Source: Ascaris suum (taxonomy: Eukaryota; Nematoda; Chromadorea; Rhabditida; Ascarididae). From it: DNA of 64,000 nucleotides. Location: positions 3,396,501 to 3,460,500 of the forward strand of contig CM024179.1 of NCBI GenBank assembly GCA_013433145.1, in the 5' to 3' direction. How positions within the stretch are numbered: the stretch's first letter is position 1; each line of letters begins with the position of its first letter. The translations under genes were made by a program, and so were the position numbers. The notes below the pieces were generated by a model. The model did not search any database. It was not told the DNA's origin and saw nothing but the letters and a program-made list of their open reading frames with translations. Positions 46,500 through 59,300 of this stretch are shown piece by piece.

Positions 46500-49400
46500 T
46501 TATACCGGTTTCGTACGTTCGGCAGTAGCGACCGAATTAAAGAGGGCGAAATCCTTGAGGTCGTCAAGTTCGTACTGTGATGGTATATGAGTTACACGTG
46601 GTGCATCATCAACTAAATTGTTCACTCCAGATATCAGGCATTTGCGCCATTTCCGGATTATATGAATTGTGTACTTCAAAGGAATTCCTATCACGTATTA
46701 AACTTTATATTAATCAACCTATTCGCTCCGATCACTCTTCCTTAAACTCACTTCCGATTATGCATAATTGTCTTTCAAATTACATTTTAAATTATACTAC
46801 AATATATCTTAAATATGGTCGCTGCAAATACGGCATCTTATCCAGGATTTGCTGACAGCCGTAGCTATTAAGGATGAATGCCGTTGTACAAGGAGGCGCG
46901 CTTGCCTATCCTGCAATTATGCGGACAAAAATTTGAATGCTCGTGTACCACGATGCATAATCCTATTCGGTATGACGCATCACTGAACTAATTTTTCAAA
47001 TCGCTCGCCACGTTTTCTCGCTCGCTAACACAATAAGACTTCCATCGGTGTTATATGAGCAACATCATAACATCTTTACCTTAACATAACCGAATATATG
47101 ATCTTATTCGCATCCTATGTACTCTTCAGCCCGACTTTTATATTCTATTTAAATCATTCAAAATCACCAAAATCTCGTCTAAGTAATGCATTTATCGTTA
47201 CGCAGGCAACGTAATGGAATAGAAGCGATAGAGAGGTGCACTGCCACTTTTCCCCTCTCGTTCGTTCTTCAGAGGCACATATTCTTTGCTGAACTAGAAG
47301 AACATTGAGTTTCAAATAGATGCAATTGTTAAGAAAAAATGCCGTTTCGACTGGGCAGCGGCAGTTTAGGCTGCTCAAATTTCAAGTGCAGTTGGTGCGA
47401 CCGCATCTGGACAAAATACCTGGTCCTTGGTTCATGTCGCGAAGTTCATAGAAGGAAGGCGGGTCCTTGAGGGTTCGCATTTTAACCAACATGGACTTTA
47501 CGGAGAGATCTGATGGCGATGTACCCACAGGCGGTCGACTCCAGCTCCACATCGGAAACACGTAACCATCCCCTGAAAACAAGTATCGATAAGCTAAACA
47601 ACATTACTTCGTATCGCATCACACCTATGTGACGCTCGGATTATCGCTTTGATGTATCTACGCCGAATGGGTATGAGATCCTGTTTATGTCAGGTCAATT
47701 GCACAGGGCAGGGAAAGTGAAGGATATAACATCCACTAATGGCTGAAGGAACCAGCTTCTTATAAAGCGCTTATGACTAACTCATCATGGCGTTATGTTT
47801 CTATGGAACAAAGGCCATTTTCGCACTCTTAGTCACCCGTTGTCCATTATAATGATCAATCGGGAGAGAGTTGAAACAATTCAGGTAAAATTATGCCCGC
47901 TAACTAGGATTTTTCCAACTCACCCATGAATATCTTTCTCGACAACTATGAATTCATCAGTTAGTTTACGCACAAAAGTATCTGATGAAGGTGAACGCCT
48001 ATTATACCACTACAAAAGATAACAGAAATCATTAGCAATGAAATATATGATCGAGCGCGCATAGCTAAAGGTTAAAATAAGTGCGAGTAATCTCACCTGT
48101 TCGGATCGCCGGTTTCGAATTACCGAGGCTACGAAGAGAGCTACTTTCACCTTCTATAGGATCATAATACTCGGAAAATGTCAAACTACTATTCGCCGTT
48201 TGCATTCCACTCTCCAACGCTGTAATTTTCATGCTTGGATAGATGCGTATGCAAACCAATCAAAAATATGTGGCTCCAATTTAATAATTATTCAAATTAT
48301 CCATCATTCCAAAAAAAACCTCCCCGAGAAATATCAAAGAATATAAATTATAAGCTTTTGACATACTAAGAAACTTACTGAGATATTCTATACAATTGGG
48401 GTTTATCACTATATGCAAATATGAAACGACAAATAAAAATATAGTATCATGGTGATATCCACTAAGAATGAATTAGAGAAATTTTTAGCCAAAAAAAGAA
48501 GTTTTATGGTTTATTCGAAAGTTCACAATGTCGCTTTAAAAAGAACCTGACCACATGGCTATGCAACTGAAAATGATATTTTTGCTCGAAAATTCTAAAA
48601 TTTAGCAATTTGACAAAGAAAAATAATTTATTAATAGTTGAACAAGTTTTAAATAAATAAGAATTTCGTGTGGAAAAAAGAGTCCTATGAGTAGATAAAT
48701 AAGAGCATAAGATATTGTTGCTAGGCATAAATAATCGTTACAAAGAAATAATCACAAATTGATACATTTCGATAAAGGTGATCCCAGATAATCACCACTT
48801 GCAAAGAGCCGATCCGCTTCGCTACTCTCTTCCACCAGAGTCAAATCTCTGTTATCGTACGCACTGAATGCAGCCGTCGAACAATCTTTATCCGACGGCA
48901 GGTAATAGGGTCGTCGAAAGAAAGGACGCTTCTCATGCGCACGGGTATGAGCGGTCGACATCTTCGAGGGTATGTCCGTATATGTCGGCGTCAGACATTC
49001 GCTATCATCCGGTAATGTTGGTGTGAGCGAGAACTGCGAGCATGTTGAAACCGATAAGAGTGACATCTAAATGAGTCAACCGCGGTGCATATTAAATCTA
49101 TGATATGTTATGGCGATAAAGCGCAGCACTAAAGTGCGCACAACCGTGAGGAACTTCAATAAGCAAAGATGAGATTAAGTGGTGGAAAGCGAAGTCAAGA
49201 ATCGTTCCCTTACTGCGTGCCAAATTTTGAAAAAAAAAACGTTTCATGTGTAAAAATAAAAGCCAACAAATCTTATTTTTACATCAGTCGGTGAATAAAT
49301 AAAAATATAAAATAGAATGCACCACTGCTTTCATTCGTCACCGGATCGTTTCCCAAATCTACTTATAAGGATAGCTGGAAATGTTCACGAGTATCGAAGC

Positions 49401-52400
49401 GCAATGATTCAAGAACGCCGTCATTTGTTATTCATCTAGTATTGTTTCCTCATTTCTGGTCTTAACTAAATAATGTGTTCACCTGAAGTAGGTTGTAAAA
49501 ATTTGATTTTTTTTTTAATTGATAGGATTCCCCACTAATTAACAATAAATGATCCCTTATGAGAATATGAGAAAACTAATAAACACTTTTAATTTGAACG
49601 ATACCTGGCGGAAGCCGCTATTTCTTCGAAGCTTAAGATGAGGAGGGAAATTTTCCGCCATCTCTCACTCCGACCTATCAAGCTTAGTAAAGGTACCACA
49701 AATTCGCATGCAAAATAGAGAATGCACACTACTTCCTCCCGGACATGAAATTTAAATCCAACCTGTCGAACAACAGAGACATCATGCTTATATTTGTGGT
49801 ATTCCGCAGAATCCCTTTCTCAGATCTTATCAATCCGCTTCTTTTTTTTGTTCATAGAAGTCGCTATTAAATTCTCTATCCGTACCTTTTGCCTCTTCTC
49901 TAAGTGACCAAAAATGTATTATATAAATAGCATGGAGCCCATCAAATCTCCTTAAACGTGATCATCAAATTACCGACATCATTAGCTATCTGCATTAAAA
50001 CAATTGTCATAGCGCATGACGCCTTATATAGATTATTTAATGTGCGCAAATAAACCACTGATAACGAAAGACATTTGATCGAAGAAAAAAAAATGCAATC
50101 TGCTTTCGTAATACCCAAGTCTAATCTATTTCCCTTTTAGCATTCGATAGATTGAGAAAATTTCCACACTCCAAAAAGACGAAATCAAAGTCATATCCAC
50201 CCAAACGTTGAACTCACCGTTCGAAACGCTGAAAAATTTACAATGCCAATCACTCGAAGGTCTCAACGACCAATAAAATCTGATATAAATTTCTATATTT
50301 ATTTATTTGTTTGCATAAATATTCCCTCGATTTATTTTCTTTTGAATGTTCTCAAAAAGGAAAGATAAGATGCAAAAAATGGCTCTTAAATCATTAACGG
50401 ACAGAAACTTAAGCAGAAGTCGTAAGCGAACAATGGATATGCATTCGAATAGCTCTAGCTTCCTTCTGAGGGAATTCTTGCTGCAATTTTTTCGCTCACG
50501 GTATCAATGCCTATCCCCTTACTACGGTCACATATAGCTACACAGAACTGCACTTCAATCCTATGTTGAAGAAATTACACATAGTGCAGTCACTACCTTT
50601 GATACCCGGCGTGATCAAGAACATGAGCTAACCTCATTACAGACGTATTAGGTGAGCCAAGGCTTCGTGTCAGTTTTGATGCGCTCATGACTACCACTCC
50701 ACCACCTCTCTTTCCTACATTTTTGGTTGTCGTTCACGCTTCGGTTACTGTAGCTTTGACTATACTTTTGGTTCAAGGTTTGGTTAATATCTGACTATAC
50801 ATCTTTGGTTATTCCACTGATTACAATCTAGGTCGCATTAACTTTTTTGATTGAGGCTTATGCAGCACTTTAGCGACCGAATTCAGTGTACCCGAATATC
50901 CAATTCGCTGGTTCCACACAGAATATCGATGTTCCGTTCACCTGTTGCCTCTCGATATGCATATCGAGTGCTTATTTATTACGATATAGTTCACTCTTCA
51001 ACAGAATCAAATTCAATTTCATCAACTAAAAAAAATTTCTTTGAATGCATCCATCGCAATTTTAAATTTGCATATAGAGACAAGAAAAAACCACAGAAAA
51101 ACGAAGAAAGACAAAAAAAGAGAAATAAACGGCAAATGAGTTGTGATATATAATTGATTTTAATTACACTACGACAGACAGAAGCGCTAAACGATAAATT
51201 TCTAATATTCAATATCTAATATTGAAATATCTAATATTCAATTACGATCTTCAAAAGTGAATATCATCGCTTCTTATTGAAATAAAATCGATTTTAAAGA
51301 CACTTGAAGTGTTTATAATAGAAATAAAAGAATATTCTTATAGAAAGAAAAGATTCTTATGGAAGTAAAAATATTTGCAGAGACGATATTTTTGCTATAA
51401 AGTAACAAACAATTAATTAATGATAATTCCACATATCCCTAATCTCCTACGATTATGCTTCCAGATTGTTTGGAACATTACAATAAAGAAATCTGAATCT
51501 CTTAGCTATTCGAACATTCACACTCGCTGTTGACTTTGCAAAAGCAATCGATCAATACCTATCAAGGTAGATAACAACTCCTGAATGAAAATATAGCAAT
51601 AAATATGCACCGGTGCTGAGTTTCTATTTTTATCTACTAAAATTAGTGCAACAAAAATCGGGAGGTCGGATCCAGTGATAACCAGATGATCGAATCCGCG
51701 ATCGCCGAACAAACTTCATTTGCATTCAGCACTATCACGTTCACGCATTAGCTAGTGCACCTCTAGAATGAATTCAGTCAACAACAATCAGCTGATCCCT
51801 GCTTCGTCTCTCCATACTTCGTTTATCGATCGATATCGCCGATCCTGGTCCACTATCATTCAAACTTCTATTACCCTGCAAAATAAACTGCATGGAGGGT
51901 TTACTTAGCAAACCATGAGCACATGCACATCATCCGAGCCGCAAGATAAGGGAAAAAGCATCATGAGGTTGTATGCGAAGTAAACCTAAAACAAAGCTGA
52001 AATCGAAGTGACTTCTTCCGATAGCGGTACAAAATATTCGAAAAAACGGCCAAATTTTATAAATTGTTTTTTATATGCGAGACCTCAATTAGCAAACTGC
52101 TTCATCTTTGAGAAATTCACTTTATTAACTGCTGTTCTTTACTCTGTGGCGTGTATTTTATCACCTAGTATCTGAGTCAGGCTACATCGGTGTAACCTCA
52201 GTGCTGCCTAAAAGGCCAGCGAAACAAACATAATCGCTGTTTTGGAAGTCGGCATTCTATGAACGCTTCTTCTACTATAAAGCAAGATCAGCAAAAAGGG
52301 AGGGAGGGGGCTTGTCTAGCCTTTCGTTGCAAAGAATGGCATAGGCAGCCTATTTCCGGAGGATCCTCCTCCCCTCCTCCTACTTAGCTTTTGCTTCATT

Positions 52401-55400
52401 CACGATATTTTCCTCTCCTTTTGCCTAGCCAACAATAAATAATGCAACTATTGGACCAATTAACTATCATTCACACACTCACAGCATTATTTCTCCTTCA
52501 TTCTTCTCTTACTCTGTACAAGTGCAAATTTAATGATGAAATAAAAACAAAATTTCGATAAGATCAAAGCGTAAATATTAAGTAAACGAAGTACGCCTGA
52601 GATCCCATCATACTATGCGTTCATATTTAAAGCAAATATGTTAGAAAATGTAGACAGTAGATATATGCATTCTCCTCAAAATGTTTCCATGAAGCTATAT
52701 TCAATCCAGACATTACACATTCGATCCTCTCTCCTCCTTCCAACCTTAATGACCTCGATAACCCCAATGATCTCCATATCAAGCCAATATCTCAGCAACT
52801 CTTCCTAATTTGAATATTTCCACCATTTTTATCAATTAAAAAGGCGTTTCTGATTGCTGTGTTTAATATCTGCCAAAACGTTCAAATCTAAAAGTTCAGT
52901 GCATCAGTTTTCAATAGCCATATCAAAAAATGATGAATGTGAAATGGACCTCAGTGTTGTCTGTTACCAGCGTCAATAAATCGGTGACCATCACTGACGA
53001 CTCCTTCGTTGGGTTGTTCATACACGTGTGACATATCCGCCACACTTTGTTATCGAAAGCTGCATCTGCATCACATCGTTGGCCACACTGCCTACATATG
53101 GGCGCCTCACTGATGTGACGGCTCAAATGAGACGACAGTTGCGCCGCATCGCGAAGCATTCGAAAACAAATATAGCATCGTGCTTTAAGCATCCTTCCAG
53201 CCTATAAAAGATTTGATAGGGAACAGTAACAGCACATATCATGCATACCACGCACACATCACGTGAGTACCACATGTATCACGATAACGTGTTCAAGAGC
53301 ACAAATCACGCCGGTCCGTTTACTTAATGAGGTGCTCCCCTGTAGACAATCAAACATGCGTCGATTCATAAGAATAAAGGCTCAAGTAGCCGCTGAAAGA
53401 GTGACCTTGTGAACCAAATGATATTTAAATCGCGGTAAGTTGCAATGAAGGTTCGTGAGGAGATGGAATGAATTTCATAAAAACGTAAATGAAAGTATGA
53501 AAACATTTTTAAGCGTTATCAACGTTATTACAATACGAGATTCCAAACAACTTTTATCAGATATGCGTTGAATTTTGCTATGAAATTAAATAAAAAAAAG
53601 CTATTAAAAAGAAGAAAATTCTCATAATAAATAAGTAAGAAAAAAATGAATGAGGGTAAATCATACCATATTAAATGGGCGACGTTTGAGTAGATACCTG
53701 TAATTTGAACGCATAACTGCCATCTTAGTTGACCTCACATTCCTCAGCCGTGAACGCTGCAAGATTTCTATCGTTTCGTAATGGAAACCCTTCGGCAAGC
53801 CGTATAAAACACTTTCCGGTCGAAATTGCTCTAATCTATTCTTTTCCGGTCAGCGGATGCTCTGATCCATCATTTCCAGCTGAAGAATGCTCTATTCCAC
53901 CAATTCCCGGTCGATCCATTTACCTTTGAAATGAATCTGCCCAAGACCTCAAGAGTAAATTTTTATCCGCACGCGTGATCCCAACCTTTAAAATCAGTGA
54001 TCCAATCTCCTATCGGTGAATTTTATCATCTCATAAGAATAAAGTTATTGCTCAAAATTTCGACGAAAAAATTCCTTAAAACTCCAATTTTCGCTCACGA
54101 AAAAAATTGCTTCCACACCTCCACCTCCCCACATATTAATATGAAGGTAAACTAAAAACAGCTGAAATTTTTCAACGTGGAAGAATTGAAAACCTTTAAG
54201 CTCTAACTACATTTCCATTGATAATGTTCGAAATTCGAAAATACCCAGTTGCCTTCGAAAAAAAGAAAAAAAGTTCATCTAATTCTTCATCATTAGTGGA
54301 ATATTTCTGTTCGCAAAATCAACTTTGCTTTCAACGAAGCCATTACAACGATTCTCTCGATCAATGCAAACTCTTCGCTTTCTTCTCTTTCTTTGATAGA
54401 CGGTGTTAAATGATCAAGTACTGTGAAAAATATACCTATTCAAGAACGAATTTGCAAGCATATTTCGAAATAATGATTCCCATAAAGTCGAAATCGTTCC
54501 TTAAGGGAAATATTCGTTCAAATATAGCTCTTATCTAATAGAGAAATCAAAAGCGATAAATATTAACATAAAATTCGATTACTACTCATTGTCGAGTGCA
54601 TAGTGTGTGTTATCTTATATTTCAGACAGCTCAAGAAAATACGAAATGATGAGCAATTCGGCAGCCTAAATTCACAATAAACTCACCGACACACTTTTCA
54701 CTTCTCTTTGCAAACACCTGAGGTGTAGTTGAACATCTGCGAAAGTACAAGCAATCAACTAGTTAAATTACAGTTAGGCAAGCACATGAGCTTTTAGAGC
54801 AGTCCATCCGATTCAATAGTAGCCCATTACTGCATTTTATTTTTAACAAGAAATCTCAATATTACTTAGCTGCAATTTTCGTACAACTTAAGTGTTTGAG
54901 TTTGTTCAAGTATTTCAACGTCATCCTCAACGTCATATCATATCACTTTTCACTTATATAAAAATGACTAAAGCTGTAACAGACTATGTAAAACTTAAGG
55001 AAAACAAAAAAATTCAATATCTGCTCACATGCGGAAACCTAAACTTATGAATAGCGCTCAAACAATTTCTCCCTTTATCTATAGAAAAATTTTGGTACCC
55101 ACTGAAATAGCAAAAAATTATAGCATATTATAAGCGTAACGAAATTCCCTCACGAGTCGCTCTTTTTAAAGTCACCGATCCTCAAAGTGATATCAAAATT
55201 GCACGCAACAAACCTCAATTACACACTGAGAAGACGATGCACCGACTTTTGAGCGTCCTTCAAAACATGGCGATCCTTAAATTGGTCTCATAAAGATTCG
55301 AAAAAGTTAGCCAATGAAGCTGATATGAAACGATATGCGCCTCTATCATTAGCCTAAACAAACAATCCACTTCTATAAATTGCTATCAGATATTAAAATA

Positions 55401-56363
55401 CGCGCAACAATACACCCGTGTTATAAGCGAACAAATTACTCGTAAAATCCCCCCAAAGAACCATCGCCATATCTCTTTATGAGCAAGAACCATCGCCATA
55501 TCTTTTTTGATATGTTTTATACCTACTTCATTTTGTAGCTCTCCCTAGGGAAGTTCCGGCTTAGTCATGAAGGATCAGTCACTTACTGGTCCCAAAAAAA
55601 TCGCTCAAATGTCAAAAAATATACCACTCAAAAAACTAGTTTTTATTTAGATCACAGATAATTTTAATGGCCGAATGATTTGGGGTCCATTATCGGTCGA
55701 CGTCGGACGAATCTGTGGCAAAAACTGATCCCGATAGGCGAGTTCCAATTGGAATTCCATAATTACTTTTACTATCATTTTGATAAGGATGAACTGGGCT
55801 AATATATGTTAGCACCTCTCTAATCTCCCCCCACTTCATTCCTGGACTACAATTTCGTTGATTAAAGACCAACAGAGTTGGAAATATATTTATCAGATAT
55901 GCCCACGCCATACATAAGACAATTAATGCTATACCCTTATGCATTGTTCGAACTGATCACTCTATCGAGTAATTCTGCAAGGAGCCGAAATACTGAGCTC
56001 TAATGTTCTGCTTTATCGAATAAAGACGCATTAGCCACTTGGCCACTTACCTAATCCTTTTCCCTCCCCAATTCACTTCCCCATATGGAACTTTTGAGCA
56101 AAGACACTCTAAGATAAGAAAACTGGGGAAAAAGAAAGAAATAAGAAGATGAATATACTTGGGCGAAGAACGGAGAACTGCTCCTCATCGATGTCTCGAA
56201 CATTCAAAGGCCTTTCAGGACACATTCTAAACACCCAACATAAGTACCTAAAGAGCAACTAAAACCTGCTAAAAACATGCTACATCCTACAACTGCACAG
56301 AGAAAAAAAAAAACGAGAAAGGTGTATAGAAATCGTGCATTTTCGTTTCTCTCTCTCTCTTTC

Positions 56364-56398
<35 letters not shown>

Positions 56399-59300
56399 CT
56401 CTCTCTCTCTCTCTAGAAAATCACAGTCTTAAAGCAAAAAAAAAAAAAAAACAATCAAAAATATCGATCAAAGGTTTGTCTTAAGGAAAAATTCACATAA
56501 TTTTCTCCGAATTTTGATTTAAGGCGGCGAAAAAAAATCTGCTCAGGAAAAAGGGTTGCGATCCTTTCATGTTTCCCCTCTTGCACCGGCATACACTACT
56601 GGAACTGCTGATAATACCTCCAAAACTTTATGGCTGCAACTGACCGTCGACTTCTATAACGTTCACATGTCACCTAGAACAACCCCCTCTACGCAGTCCT
56701 AGCTTCAACTTAAGAATATTCTTCTCTTTTATTCTATAAACGATTTTTAAAAAAACCTTTGCCGATGGGGAATATGACCGGAGTAGCCTTCTACAGCATG
56801 CTCGATCAGTGGCCGCATTGGTGACAGCTGTGGTGGCACATTGCAGCTCACCGTCCCTCCTGCCCTTTGCCTCGATATCGATGACGAAGCCATGCATAAC
56901 GAATGCTCACGACGCGCTTCGTTCCCTCGGCTGTAAACTATTGCAATCCAGGATGTATGCTATTTTTCTTGAATGAACACCATCACATCTACAAAATGCA
57001 TTGGAATTAAGGTCTGCGACTCATTTGTGGTTTACTATTTCGATATCATTTCAAAAGACGTTAATGATCAACCTCATCGACTATTGTAGATAAAAAAATA
57101 AACAGCCCCCCTCTTCTCCCTTCAACTTCTCGCTCAGAGATCAGAGCAAAAATATTCTCTGAAAATAAGACAAGAAGGAATAAATAAGAGACAACAAAGG
57201 TATCAAGCAAAGCGAAGAAAAGTCGCTGCGAAAACTGAACAAGTACGGTTAAAGAATTTCTGAGGAAGGTTTTATCGAATTTTTGAAGATGAGGTAACTC
57301 AAAGGAATGGAATAAGTTAGAGAATTGCGGGTGTGCAAAAATTTCAATTATCATGCATTTTTTTGTGCAGTAGGAACTGGAGAATCGAACGCCTAATTCA
57401 AGCTGGTTGTGTCATGCTGATTTAGCGCTCCCTAAATTCAACCTCGAAGACGAAAAATCTCGGCAATTTTTAAACCAAGGTAGACAACACGGTTTATATA
57501 CCATCCTCTCATGTTAAACACCTGCAAGTCTTTCTGGAAGAAAGTATTTCAGATAATGACAAAAAATCATTAGGCTGCATTGCAGCAGGTGACGTTCGAA
57601 ATATGGATTTTAATGCTGATAATAAACCAACATCCTTGCATAAAAATCACATACTTTTGTAGGATGCCGCAATAAGCTGAATCGTCAATTTGGTTTAAAC
57701 ATCTGCCTCAGTTTAGCGCAGACTCTTCGACGTTCACACAAGTAGGAAACACTAAGTAATCCCGTTCAGGTATTTCGCGACCAATAGCCGAAGGTCTCGT
57801 TGGGCAATTGAAAGGAATTCACCGCATTCGATCGCACCCCTCTTCCTCTTCTTTTTGTGATGAATTACGCTGTTTTGGCTTGCATTTTTGAATACGAATG
57901 ATCAGATCACCAGTAAAACGAAAGGTAAAAACAAAGGAGGCCATGAACTCGATATACATTTCAACGTGTCTAATACAAAATAAAAATTTTGCAACATATA
58001 CGGATCATTGGAAGCGTTATCATCGTCGGTGTGTGGCGCATCGAAGATCGGTTTACAGGCGAAATGATGTCCCGAGAAGGGATCTCCACGACTCAACAAC
58101 CGATTCCCATCCAAATGTATTGTTCGTATATAATCCTTTATACGCGCTAAAAAGGAAAGACAACAGATTTATAACTGAGAACAACTAAATAATACCTTCA
58201 AAAAGAACTTGAATAATATTGCGTTTAGATATGACACAGCTTCTTCCTACGACCCACCACCGACCTCAAAGATTCATTGAATGATCTTGCCTACAATTTC
58301 CATATTCTGCGAAGTCACCCTGATGCATTCGCCAAGTGGCTGAAATTATGGCAGTTAAATGTTTCTCATGCAAAATGCCATATGCTTCATATCAACCACC
58401 GACATGAACGTTTTCTCAGGCTAGAAGGTGAGGTTCTTTCTACTACAGGTGAAGTTCGTGACCATGGTATTACAATGATTCTAAATTTCGCTGAAGACTG
58501 CAATGCATCACTGTTGCTGAAAAGTCGCTGAACACCGCGCTTTACAACAAAGATTTATTCAGCATTACCGAAGTGCGTTCATTACTTACCGGCGATCCAT
58601 TTTAGAATGCCTTATTCCTCTGTAGTTTCCTTATATGGTTTCTAATGTCAGATTGCAAGAGAGGGTCCAGAAACGCTTCATCCACATTACTTTCCGCAGA
58701 ATTTAACGTAATCAGTATCAGAAACAGCTAAATTACCGAGGCAAAAACCTTTAATCTAAGATTATTGGAATTTCGCATACTCAATTTTGACTCGATCCTT
58801 TGTTTAAAAATTATGTCTCGCTTCTCCGACATTCCGTCCACAAAACTATTTCAATCTGCTTTCCCCGTAGCCGATGCGCGCATCGGTTTCAGCTCACCAA
58901 AAGATGCTCCAGTATAAACAATGGTCTCGATCGTTTCCAGTTTCGCGCTGCATGATTCTGGAATCTTCTCCCCTCCCCCCTCCCCTTCCCTACCGTTAAT
59001 GCCTCATTCCAGCTTTTAAGCTGCGGCTGGCTTGTTTCGATCTACCACTACTGCTGTTCCTATGCATCGAACGTCTAAATTGTGGCTTTGCGAGCGAACG
59101 CTTTCCTCTTCCACCCTATCAATACTCATACAGTTTTGTAAATTCTCATTTCTGGACAATCGAACAAAAATAAAAAACATCGTCATACACAATAACCCCT
59201 CCCGCCTATGTGGATGCTCATCGTTTCGCAATGAGATAGTTATATTATGGATTTATGTTAAGCCCAGTGATAACCTCAAAGAACAAGCATGAGGAACAAC

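Noticed and set aside
57061..57354. 97-codon hydrophobic minus-strand frame in a zinc-finger gene intron
   Set aside because: Phe/Leu-rich translation of an A-rich stretch, no matching splice phase with neighbouring exons, no family.
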